From positions 1 through 54,900 of the forward strand of contig RFZJ01000016.1 of NCBI GenBank assembly GCA_009920765.1: DNA of 54,900 bases. The letters are read 5' to 3'. Made by a program: the position numbers and the translations under genes. Each line of letters opens with the position of its first letter. Positions within the stretch are counted from its first letter, which is position 1. This DNA is from Planctomycetota bacterium (GTDB lineage: Bacteria; Planctomycetota; Planctomycetia; Gemmatales; Gemmataceae). Under the pieces are notes generated by a model. That model was not told where the DNA came from. It did not search any database and saw nothing but the letters and a program-made list of their open reading frames with translations. Shown in pieces: positions 43,602 through 51,626 of the stretch.

Positions 43602-45533
43602 TTAATTATTTTGAATGATTGGAAAAATCTCTTCCATGGGAATTTCCCATTCACCAAGACCTACATTGATTTTGGCCTGTCCTTTTTTGTGATCAACACG
43701 AACAATAAGGCCTTCCTTATCAAACCTTTGTACAAGCACAATGTCTCCAGCTTTTAATAGTGAACGGAAGTTTGCCAAGATTTGTGATTTTTCGATCTCG
43801 CGCTGTTTTGCAACTTCTTGTTGTTGAGTTAAAATATCTTTCTGCCTGGCTTCGACTTGAGCCTGTAAAATCAAGTTGTGCTCATTAGAGACTTCTTGCT
43901 TTTCATTCTGCAGTTTCAACAACTTTCTTCCTTTTCGTTTCTTCTTAAGATGTCGATGGGCTTTTCTTAATAGTTCAATGGGAAAATCAAGCCGCTTAGC
44001 AATCCGCAATGCATTACTTTTGCCAAATCTCCCGGTCAACAATCTATAAGTGGGACGCAAAGTTTCGAGATCGAATTCAACCGCAGCGTTTTGGGCAAAA
44101 TCATGATCTATTGCATATGATTTTAGATCACCAAGATGCGTCGTAACCATGCCAAGACATTTTTTTTCTCCCAGTCCATCAAGAATTGCGCGACCCAACG
44201 CCGCCCCTTCTATTGGATCAGTCCCCGCTCCCATTTCATCCAAAAGAACAAGGTTTTTTCCACTAACTTTTTTAAATATCTCTGAAATCCGGGAGATATG
44301 GGAACTAAAAGTGCTCAAGGACTGTTCAATGCTTTGCTCGTCTCCGATGTCTGCAAAAACATTATCCAGCTTGGGAATTATGCAGCCATCGGAAGCCGGA
44401 ATGTGCATTCCTGACAACGCCATTACAGTCAAAAGTCCGACTGTTTTCAAAGAGATCGTCTTCCCACCGGTATTAGGGCCAGTTATCACCAAAAGTCGGT
44501 AATGACTCCCCAAGGTAACATCAATTGGAACAATTTTTTTAGGCTCATCAGAGGAAACCTGTAAAACACTTTGTTTGTTCAACAAATCTTCCACGAGGGG
44601 GTGTCGAGCTTGTTTAAGTAAAAGGAGTGAGCCTTTTTCAATGATCGGGGGAACCATCAAAAAAGCATTACTAAATTTAGCCTTGCCATAAATGAGATCA
44701 ACATGGGCAAGAATCTCGAGAGAAGAAGTAATCGGGACGCAGATTTTTCCAACTTCAGAACTCAGCCTTCTTAAAATTTTCCCTATCTCCCGAAGTTCTT
44801 CAGCTTTTAATATCGATCGTTCAGAACTAAGTTTTGCAACTCGCGCAGGTTCAATATAAAGAGTATCGCCCGTACTACTGGTACGATGAACAATTCCTTG
44901 AATTTTCATCCTATGATTAGCAGGAATCGGCAAGACACAATGATCGCCACTGAAAGTTGCATTGGGATAACGCAAAATCTTTTTAATTTCAGGGTCTGCT
45001 ATAACTTTCCTGATCTGAACTTGAATTGCCTCTTCAACTACGGAAATTTTCAAGCGAACCGCACCAAGTTCAGGGCTTGCCATATCCAAAACTTGGCCTC
45101 TTGGATCAATGCAGCCTTGGATCATCTTTGCGGTAAGACTAAAATCCTCAACCGGAGCTAAAAGATCAGAGAGAGCCATCAAACTTTCCTGCAATCTCAT
45201 CCGGAAACGGTACATATGACCAGTACAAACAAGAGCATCAGAAATCTGCAAAAGTTGCTCGGCGGTGAGTTGAGATCCGATCGATGCCCGCCTAACCAAT
45301 AAACGGATATCAGATAATCCTGCAAAAGGCGGGGCCTGGCCCAATGAAAGACTTTTAACCATTTCAGTTACAAGGAGAATTTCTTCGCTTAAAATATCAA
45401 AGCTATCCATCCTGTTCATTTGAAATGCACGTTCTTTACCCAAAGAGGTAAAGCAGTAGGAAGCTGTCATTTCTCGAATTTTAGGGAACTGCAAAAGTTC
45501 CAAAGTATGCAAATCGAATGCCACTGATTCCAT
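43602..45533 (-). CDS. mutS2: MutS2-like ATPase lacking the Smr domain
   Basis: 643 residues. The order is MutS2-like: an N-terminal helical part, a core with VVEEAIQVQI and GIVHRTSSTGDTLYIEPA, then the ATPase with GPNTGGKT (Walker A, about 350) and LVLLDEMGAGTDP (Walker B), VTTHLGDLKSYA, then a coiled-coil-like Lys/Glu/Gln-rich stretch (about 530-590), and a short beta-rich end (AGDIVLVQRFDKEGLIVRV). The usual MutS2 is about 780 residues and ends in an Smr nuclease domain; here the chain stops before it. It may still bind branched DNA or collided ribosomes, but not cut. Alone on its strand, convergent with cbiM. Confidence 0.88.
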   Translation of the reverse strand: MESVAFDLHTLELLQFPKIREMTASYCFTSLGKERAFQMNRMDSFDILSEEILLVTEMVKSLSLGQAPPFAGLSDIRLLVRRASIGSQLTAEQLLQISDALVCTGHMYRFRMRLQESLMALSDLLAPVEDFSLTAKMIQGCIDPRGQVLDMASPELGAVRLKISVVEEAIQVQIRKVIADPEIKKILRYPNATFSGDHCVLPIPANHRMKIQGIVHRTSSTGDTLYIEPARVAKLSSERSILKAEELREIGKILRRLSSEVGKICVPITSSLEILAHVDLIYGKAKFSNAFLMVPPIIEKGSLLLLKQARHPLVEDLLNKQSVLQVSSDEPKKIVPIDVTLGSHYRLLVITGPNTGGKTISLKTVGLLTVMALSGMHIPASDGCIIPKLDNVFADIGDEQSIEQSLSTFSSHISRISEIFKKVSGKNLVLLDEMGAGTDPIEGAALGRAILDGLGEKKCLGMVTTHLGDLKSYAIDHDFAQNAAVEFDLETLRPTYRLLTGRFGKSNALRIAKRLDFPIELLRKAHRHLKKKRKGRKLLKLQNEKQEVSNEHNLILQAQVEARQKDILTQQQEVAKQREIEKSQILANFRSLLKAGDIVLVQRFDKEGLIVRVDHKKGQAKINVGLGEWEIPMEEIFPIIQNN

Positions 45534-45628
45534 CCTATCGGTGTAATTTAAAATATTATTTTAGGGAACCTAGAAATTTACACAATAATCGTTCGGAAAC
45601 ATAGGCCTTATTTCCCTATAAAACCATT

Positions 45629-46750
45629 ATGGAATCACAAGATGTATTAATCGTTGGCGCAGGTGTCATGGGTTTGAATACCGCCTATGAACTTGCAAAA
45701 AACAAGATAAAGGTAAGCTTGGTGGACCAGTTTTTACCTTATCGAAAAGCATCTTGGGCAGGAGCTGGTATTATTCCCCCCGGAAATCCAAACCTGGCAG
45801 CCAACCCGGTAGATTGGCTAAGGGCAAAAAGTTCTTCAATTTTCCCTTCTTTATCTGCGGAACTCCACGAATACACCAATATTAACAATTGCTACACAAA
45901 ATGTGGTGGCCTGGAATTGACTTCTAATCATGAAGAAACAAATGAACTAGGTTGGACTAAAGAAAATATTCATTTTGAAAGAATTAATGCTTTCGATTTA
46001 AAATCTTCAAACCCGTACCTTAGTCCAAAAGATTTCAAAGCCACCTACTTCCCAGAAATGGCACAGATTAGAAATCCACGGCATTTAAAGGCCCTTACAG
46101 AAGCCTGTAAACTACTTGGCGTTCGCATTTATAGTGATTGCAAAATAACAGGGGTTATGAAAAAAGGGCGTCGAGTTTTAGGTCTCGAATCTGAAACCGG
46201 AATTTTTAGTGCTGACCAATTTATTATCACTGCGGGACCTTGGTCAGGCGATTTTTTAGCTCAAGAAAAAATTGAAATGCAAATCTTCCCTGTCAGGGGA
46301 CAAATTCTTTTATTACACTCCTCACTCCCATTAAAAGAAATCATTCTAAAAGATAAACACTATATCGTTCCAAGGGGTGAAGGCTTGGTATTAGTGGGAT
46401 CGACAGAAGAAAAAGTGGGATTTAACGGGGGCACCACCGCAGAGGGAAAAGAACATCTGTTTAAAATTGCTTGCGATTTAATCCCAAAATTTGAACATTC
46501 AAAAGTTATAGATCATTGGTCAGGACTACGGCCGGGTTGCAGCAAAAATTCACCATTAATAGGTAAATCTCCATCATCAGACAACTTATATTTTGCAACC
46601 GGACATTTTCGCCAAGGATTACAAACTTCCCCTGCAACCGCCCTCCTGATAAAATCTATTTTAATGCGTGAGGAAACCGAAATAGATTGCGAATATTTCA
46701 TGAAAACCAGTGAACAAACGTCAACAATCATACCCCTTTTTCAATCATGA
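45629..46750 (+). CDS. Glycine oxidase/D-amino acid oxidase-like FAD enzyme (ThiO-like)
   Basis: 373 residues. VLIVGAGVMGLNTAYELA is the FAD dinucleotide loop and SWAGAGIIPPGNP follows as in ThiO. IITAGPWSGDFLA and HWSGLRPGCSKNSPLIG, with the FAD-binding arginine, and FATGHFRQGLQTSPATA near the end match the DAO family. ThiO makes dehydroglycine for thiazole synthesis. No thiG or thiS is adjacent, so a sarcosine or D-amino acid oxidase remains possible. Its stop overlaps the start of a CHAD protein (ATGA), so the two are co-translated, an unusual pairing. Confidence 0.8.
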   Translation: MESQDVLIVGAGVMGLNTAYELAKNKIKVSLVDQFLPYRKASWAGAGIIPPGNPNLAANPVDWLRAKSSSIFPSLSAELHEYTNINNCYTKCGGLELTSNHEETNELGWTKENIHFERINAFDLKSSNPYLSPKDFKATYFPEMAQIRNPRHLKALTEACKLLGVRIYSDCKITGVMKKGRRVLGLESETGIFSADQFIITAGPWSGDFLAQEKIEMQIFPVRGQILLLHSSLPLKEIILKDKHYIVPRGEGLVLVGSTEEKVGFNGGTTAEGKEHLFKIACDLIPKFEHSKVIDHWSGLRPGCSKNSPLIGKSPSSDNLYFATGHFRQGLQTSPATALLIKSILMREETEIDCEYFMKTSEQTSTIIPLFQS

Positions 46751-47667
46751 CAAACAACGAGCAAAGCAATCCTTGGCAACCTCAAATAACAAACGAAACA
46801 TCACTTAATGATGGCTTTAAATACATATTATCAACTCGACTTCATACGCTAGCAAAAATATTAAACAAGCAAAACATCAACAACGATTTATCACCCAAAC
46901 TAGTGCACTCATTAAGGGTAGCAAGCAGAAAACTAATTACAGCAATCAAATTATTCAAGCAGGTAGCCACAAAAAAAATTGCAGGAAAACCACATGATCG
47001 AACAAAAGATCTGATGGATCATTTTGGCCCGATACGAAACTGGGATGTTTTTTACAACGCCTGCAACAATTACAACAACAAATCAACTCCGGAAATGCAG
47101 GACCTATTTTTACAGGGCGTTATCTGGGCCATTCGAAACCGATTCGAAAAAAAAGCGCTGCTATTTCTCAGGCTAAAAGCCGAAAAACTTGAATCCCGCC
47201 TTTTAAAAACTGCAACCAAAATTTACACAACCAAAGATGAATCAACTTCAACCAGTTTTTTCGAATGGTCAAGAATAAGCCTCATGAAAATCCTTGACGA
47301 TTTCAAAACCTCCATCAGCACGATTGATTATTCCAAAAAAGAATTACATGCATTCCGTCTCAAGATCAAATTTGTCCGTTACGGGCTGGAAATCATGGGA
47401 GATGCCATCCCCTTAGAAAAATCATTCCCCCTTCATGAAGCACTTAAAAAAGGCCAAACGATTTTGGGAACCATAAACGATTTGCATTTTCAGATAGAGC
47501 AAACATTCATTGTCCAATCTTCTTTAAAAAATCAAAAAGAAACTTTTTTTCTCACAGATTTCCCAGAAGAGAATTCGTTCTTAAAACACTGCCAACAAAT
47601 GTTGGAAACTAATATGGAATTATTTAAATCTTGGCTGATATCAACAGCAGTTTTAATTGAATTTTGA
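46747..47667 (+). CDS. CHAD domain protein
   Basis: A 306-residue all-helical protein. VHSLRVASRKLITAIKLF near 58 is the first conserved CHAD helix with its H, R and K residues, and LHAFRLKIKFVRYGLEIMG near 200 is its internal repeat. CHAD domains bind polyphosphate through this basic surface. There is no CYTH domain fused here and no signal peptide. The gene overlaps the ThiO-like oxidase by four bases and ends exactly where the convergent holB ends (TGA|TCA). Function beyond polyphosphate binding is not known. Confidence 0.82.
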   Translation: MTNNEQSNPWQPQITNETSLNDGFKYILSTRLHTLAKILNKQNINNDLSPKLVHSLRVASRKLITAIKLFKQVATKKIAGKPHDRTKDLMDHFGPIRNWDVFYNACNNYNNKSTPEMQDLFLQGVIWAIRNRFEKKALLFLRLKAEKLESRLLKTATKIYTTKDESTSTSFFEWSRISLMKILDDFKTSISTIDYSKKELHAFRLKIKFVRYGLEIMGDAIPLEKSFPLHEALKKGQTILGTINDLHFQIEQTFIVQSSLKNQKETFFLTDFPEENSFLKHCQQMLETNMELFKSWLISTAVLIEF

Positions 47668-48696
47668 TCAGATAGTACCAACATTGAAATCAAAAGCTGT
47701 CACTGAGTCGGCCCAAATCAAACCATCAACCCACCACTGGATAGTAAGACTGAGTTGTACCCTCCTTTGAATTTGATATTCCGCTTGAAAACAAGCCTCC
47801 AACATTGCCAGAATTTTTTCAACACCTACTGCTGCGGGCAATTGGAACCGGGGTCGGGATATTAAAGCGCCCGTATTGCTTTTCAATAATATCTGACCAC
47901 GAAGCCATGAAAGCGTACCATGAACCAACCATCTAGCCCTGCTCCTCTGCGCAGAAGTTTCTTTCCCCGCACCCTCTATAAAATCCATCACCATTTTCAC
48001 CAGTTTAACAGGATCAGGTACTGGCATTATAATTTCAGCGAGAAAAGAATCTTCCAAGTGAGAGAAATCGGGGTCGGTAAGCATGATCGCCTGGGATACA
48101 GATCCGCCACAAGCGTCTGTAATTTTGTTTAAATCAAAACTACCATCAATTTGTTTTACAGCGAAAACCTTTGCAACTTCACTTTGACTTAACCCATGGA
48201 AAGCTAATTTTTGACAGCGAGAAAGAATTGTTTCTAGCTGTCGCTCCAAGCTTGTTCCAATTAAAAATATAATGGAATGTGGCGGTGGCTCTTCGAGTGA
48301 TTTCAAAAAAATATTACCTGATTCTTCATTCAAAAGATCACAATCATCAATCACAAGCACCTTTGCACCACCCCGGGAAGCCTTTAAAAAAAAGCCCTCG
48401 CAAATTTCTTTCATTAATTCACGCGGAAACTCATGAACATCCTTGGGGCAACTATTCATTTGTAAATCAGGATGGTTTTCAGCTTCGACCAATTTACAAG
48501 AAGCACAAACGCCACAAGCTTCAAAATTAATGTTAGATTGACACAAAAGAGCTTTTCCAAACTCAATCGCAAGAGTACGTTTACCAATCCCATCCGGCCC
48601 ATGAAAAAAATAAGCCTGTCCAAGCCTGTTTGTTTTCCAGGCTTGGATCAAATATTTAATCTGGCTTTCGTGGCCTACAATATCTTTCCAGGACAC
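47668..48696 (-). CDS. holB: DNA polymerase III subunit delta'
   Basis: Part of the clamp loader that places the beta clamp on DNA. 342 residues: FFHGPDGIGKRTLAIEFG is the P-loop, CGVCASCKLVEAENHPD the zinc module, VLVIDDCDLLNEESGNIFLK the Walker B region, SLEEPPPHSIIFLIG the sensor-1 strand and ILSRCQ the SRC motif. The intact P-loop does not exclude delta' because some bacterial HolB keep it; DnaX would be longer. GTG start at 48696. It follows tmk by 26 bases, the common tmk-holB pairing. It abuts the CHAD gene stop with no gap. Confidence 0.88.
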   Translation of the reverse strand: MSWKDIVGHESQIKYLIQAWKTNRLGQAYFFHGPDGIGKRTLAIEFGKALLCQSNINFEACGVCASCKLVEAENHPDLQMNSCPKDVHEFPRELMKEICEGFFLKASRGGAKVLVIDDCDLLNEESGNIFLKSLEEPPPHSIIFLIGTSLERQLETILSRCQKLAFHGLSQSEVAKVFAVKQIDGSFDLNKITDACGGSVSQAIMLTDPDFSHLEDSFLAEIIMPVPDPVKLVKMVMDFIEGAGKETSAQRSRARWLVHGTLSWLRGQILLKSNTGALISRPRFQLPAAVGVEKILAMLEACFQAEYQIQRRVQLSLTIQWWVDGLIWADSVTAFDFNVGTI

Positions 48697-48722
48697 TTAA
48701 AACTTTCTTATCAAATGGCGAA

Positions 48723-49352
48723 TTAGTTAAAATTGTGAATTTGAAGCGTTTTATTCACTTCTGCAAATATTAATTCTCCAACATTATCTACAGGAAGCAG
48801 CGCATCAATAACAATAACATTTTGTCTTCCGGTTCCAGCTTCTTTTAAAAACCCTCGTCTTACTTTTTCAAAATATTCATCTGATCGTTGCTCCATTCGA
48901 TCGGAAGGCTTTCCCACCCTTAAGCGTGAAACTGAAACGGGAAGATCAAGAAGAAATGTAATATCTGGAACAAGGCCACCAGTGGACAACAAACCCGTCT
49001 GCCAAAGTTGATCTATGTCCAATCCACCTGCATATCCTTGATACACGATATTGGCGAATAGATACCTGTCAGAAATAACAACTTCGCCCTTTTCGAGTGC
49101 GGGCAAGATTACCTGATCAACAAGTTGAGCCCTACTGGCCATAAATAAAAGGGCCTCACACCTGGTAGCAATATGGGTTTTATTGTGCAGAAGAATTTCA
49201 CGCAATTTCTTGCCAACTTCGGTCCCACCAGGGTCAACGCATGTGGTTGTTTTAACTCCTAAAGCACCAAGCTTACCGGCAAGGTTTTTGACTTGGGTGG
49301 ATTTTCCACAACCATCCAATCCATCCATGCTGACGAACAGTCCCTTAGGCAT
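48723..49352 (-). CDS. tmk: Thymidylate kinase
   Basis: Converts dTMP to dTDP. 209 residues: FVSMDGLDGCGKSTQVKNLA is the P-loop, DPGGT corresponds to the usual EPGGT, VISDRYLFANIVYQG is the DRY motif with its substrate-binding residues, and LRVGKPSDRMEQRSDEYFEK is the LID region. Normal length, cytosolic. It lies 19 bases downstream of lipA and 26 bases upstream of holB on the same strand, so a lipA-tmk-holB transcript is likely. Confidence 0.94.
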   Translation of the reverse strand: MPKGLFVSMDGLDGCGKSTQVKNLAGKLGALGVKTTTCVDPGGTEVGKKLREILLHNKTHIATRCEALLFMASRAQLVDQVILPALEKGEVVISDRYLFANIVYQGYAGGLDIDQLWQTGLLSTGGLVPDITFLLDLPVSVSRLRVGKPSDRMEQRSDEYFEKVRRGFLKEAGTGRQNVIVIDALLPVDNVGELIFAEVNKTLQIHNFN

Positions 49353-49371
49353 CGGAAACTAATCTCTGGAA

Positions 49372-50277
49372 TTAATGGGGAGTGATAGGATGAAGGTCAA
49401 CTTCAGCCATTTCATCCGCATGATAACTGGAACGAACAAACGGCCCTGCAACAACTTTCTTAAAGCCCAAAGATCGGGCAAGAAGAGCAAGGTGATCAAA
49501 TTCTTCGGGGGGAACAAAGCGGGCAATTGGCATATGTTTCAAAGTAGGAGAAAGATATTGCCCCAAAGTAAGAGTATCGCAATCAACGGTTCTAAGATCA
49601 GCGAAAACTTCCAATAATTCGTCGTTGGTTTCACCCATACCAAGCATAATACTTGATTTGGTTACAATATTCGGTTTAGTCATTTTTGAATGCTGTAACA
49701 CAGCAAGGCTTCGTTCATAAATCGCCCTTCCCCGGGCCTTTTTATATAACCTTGGAACAGTTTCCATATTGTGATTAAAAACTTCAGGTTCTGCTGATAG
49801 CACAATATCAAGAGCAGCCATATCACCTTGAAAATCCGGTGTGAGAACTTCCACAGCGGCGCCTGTCTTTTTTCTAACCGCCAAAATACATTTACGAAAA
49901 TGATCAGCACCACCATCGGGAAGATCATCCCTGGTAACAGAAGTTATGACAACAAAACGCAATCCTAATCGTAAAGCAGCTTCTGCAACGCGATCAGGTT
50001 CATCATCTTCCACATGAAGAGGTTCCCCCTTGGGAACCGAGCAAAAGCCACAAGGGCGTGTACAAACATTCCCAAGCACCATAAAAGTGGCGGTTTTCCG
50101 GGAATAGCATTCAGCCCTATTTGGGCAGCGTGCATTTTCACAAACTGTTTCAAGTTTTAATTCATCAAGCAAAGATTGGGTAAAAGAGTTTTCATTGCCA
50201 GCCGGCAACTGTTTTTTCATCCAGGAAGGCAACCTTTTGCCTGGGGCTGGTTTTTCGATTGTATCAAGTGGCAGCAT
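49372..50277 (-). CDS. lipA: Lipoyl synthase
   Basis: A radical SAM enzyme that inserts two sulfurs into protein-bound octanoyl groups. About 301 residues. CENARCPNRAEC is the auxiliary 4Fe-4S cluster motif and CTRPCGFC the radical-SAM cluster motif; RSSYHADE near the end supplies the serine ligand of the auxiliary cluster. Later motifs VTPDFQGD and MLGMGETNDE also fit. I use the ATG at 50277, which follows GGAG at 12 bases; a TTG at 50295 is possible. lipB is not in the window. It probably leads a transcript with tmk and holB. Confidence 0.94.
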   Translation of the reverse strand: MLPLDTIEKPAPGKRLPSWMKKQLPAGNENSFTQSLLDELKLETVCENARCPNRAECYSRKTATFMVLGNVCTRPCGFCSVPKGEPLHVEDDEPDRVAEAALRLGLRFVVITSVTRDDLPDGGADHFRKCILAVRKKTGAAVEVLTPDFQGDMAALDIVLSAEPEVFNHNMETVPRLYKKARGRAIYERSLAVLQHSKMTKPNIVTKSSIMLGMGETNDELLEVFADLRTVDCDTLTLGQYLSPTLKHMPIARFVPPEEFDHLALLARSLGFKKVVAGPFVRSSYHADEMAEVDLHPITPH

Positions 50278-50329
50278 GAAATTGCTTTTCTCCAAAAGCG
50301 AAAAGTATCTATGATAAGTTTAGCGAAAG

Positions 50330-50406
50330 GATGGTAAAAAACACAACCATCTGTAAAAAAAAGTTGGCGTTTTAAACTTTTACAATTTGATGGAAGACAA
50401 CCATCT
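50330..50406. repeat. Paired inverted and direct repeats before lipA and ppi genes
   Basis: ACAACCATCT occurs twice in direct orientation (50343-50352 and 50397-50406), and each copy is preceded by an opposing GATGG (50330-50334 and 50389-50393), giving two GATGG/CCATC inverted repeats. They sit in the gap between divergent lipA and the first cyclophilin gene, where a regulator could bind. No regulator is identified. Confidence 0.4.
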
Positions 50407-50459
50407 AGAAAAATGATAATATCTTTCCATTCATCAACCATTAATCAGGAGTATGTGAT

Positions 50460-51053
50460 ATGCGTTTCTTTCTAACCATGTCGATTGTCGCAACCTTAAC
50501 GGTTTCTTTCAGCGCATGTGCGTTTGCCCAAGAAAAACGAACCGTCGTTAATATCCAAACATCGCTTGGGGATATCAAGGTTGAGCTTAACGATTCTGCA
50601 GCACCAATAAGCGTAAAAAACTTCCTTTCATACGTAGACGAAAAGTTTTACGATGGAACCATTTTTCACCGTGTCATTGCGGACTTCATGATACAAGGTG
50701 GCGGTTTTGAAACCGGTCTCCAAGATGCCAAACTGATTTCAGATTTCGAAAAGAAACAAAAGAAAACCAAAGCACCCATCAAAAACGAATCAGGCAATGG
50801 ACTTTCCAACACCCGCGGTTCAATCGCAATGGCACGCACAAGTGTTCTTGACAGTGCAACCAGCCAATTTTTTATCAACACGGTGGACAACGCCAGACTA
50901 GATCCAGCCAAATACTGCGTTTTTGGCAAAGTTGTTGATGGCATGGATGTTGTTGATAAAATCCGCAAAGTTGAAACAATGTCCATTCAAGGTCAAATCG
51001 GCGATGTTCCAACAAAAGATGTTGTCATCAAATCTATCACTCGTGTTAAATAA
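50460..51053 (+). CDS. Exported peptidyl-prolyl cis-trans isomerase (cyclophilin)
   Basis: 197 residues with a signal peptide ending about ACAFAQ. The cyclophilin core has FYDGTIFHRVIADFMIQGGG with the catalytic Arg, GSIAMART and SQFFINTVDN, and CVFGKVVDGMDVV. It should help fold periplasmic proteins, as PpiA does. An insert (FEKKQKKTKAPI) follows the GGGFETG loop. AGGAG precedes the ATG. A cytosolic paralogue follows 24 bases later. Confidence 0.92.
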   Translation: MRFFLTMSIVATLTVSFSACAFAQEKRTVVNIQTSLGDIKVELNDSAAPISVKNFLSYVDEKFYDGTIFHRVIADFMIQGGGFETGLQDAKLISDFEKKQKKTKAPIKNESGNGLSNTRGSIAMARTSVLDSATSQFFINTVDNARLDPAKYCVFGKVVDGMDVVDKIRKVETMSIQGQIGDVPTKDVVIKSITRVK

Positions 51054-51077
51054 TCCTAATTAAGAAAGAGAAATATA

Positions 51078-51578
51078 ATGGCTAATCCAAGCGTTAAGGT
51101 TAAAACATCCAAGGGTGAATTAACCATTGAATTAAATGAAAAAGCTGCCCCCATTACCGTCAAGAATTTTTTGTCCTATGTGGAAGACAAGTTTTACGAT
51201 GGTACTATTTTTCATCGAGTGATTAAAAAATTCATGATCCAGGGGGGTGGGTTTAACCCTGGCATGAAACAAAAAGCTACCAAAGGAAACATCAAAAATG
51301 AATCCTTCAATGGGCTTACCAACCTGCGAGGCACAATTGCGATGGCGCGTACACCAGATCCCGATAGCGCCTCGAGTCAATTTTTTATTAATGTCAAAGA
51401 CAATAGTTTTCTAGACAAGGCCAATGCCGGGGATGGTGCCGGTTATTGCGTATTTGGCAAAGTCACGTCCGGAATGGAAGTCCTAGACGCCATTGAAAAT
51501 GTGCAAACGGGAAACAAAATGGGTCATGGAGATGTTCCAAACGAAGACGTCACGATTTTGTCTGTAACTAAAGTTTAA
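51078..51578 (+). CDS. ppiB: Cytosolic peptidyl-prolyl cis-trans isomerase (cyclophilin)
   Basis: A 166-residue cyclophilin without a signal peptide. FYDGTIFHRVIKKFMIQGGG holds the catalytic Arg; GTIAMARTPDPDSASSQFFI is the substrate groove, and YCVFGKVTSGMEVLD the last strand. It matches PpiB of other bacteria in size. It is a clear paralogue of the exported cyclophilin just upstream, and the two form a short operon ended by a strong hairpin terminator. Confidence 0.92.
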   Translation: MANPSVKVKTSKGELTIELNEKAAPITVKNFLSYVEDKFYDGTIFHRVIKKFMIQGGGFNPGMKQKATKGNIKNESFNGLTNLRGTIAMARTPDPDSASSQFFINVKDNSFLDKANAGDGAGYCVFGKVTSGMEVLDAIENVQTGNKMGHGDVPNEDVTILSVTKV

Positions 51579-51597
51579 TCAAAACTTATTTGCCCCA

Positions 51598-51624
51598 AGG
51601 GGACTGTATAACAGTCCCTTTTTT
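51598..51624 (+). terminator. Intrinsic terminator after the cyclophilin pair
   Basis: GGGACTGT (51600-51607) pairs perfectly with ACAGTCCC (51611-51618) around a 3-base loop, followed by six Ts. It lies 20 bases after the ppiB stop. The convergent gene's stop is at 51627, so it serves the plus strand. Confidence 0.85.
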
Positions 51625-51626
51625 AT

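Noticed and set aside
43573..43620. Hairpin (ATTGG/CCAAT) between cbiM and mutS2 as a terminator
   Set aside because: Only a 5-bp outer stem and a broken T-run; too weak to list as a terminator.
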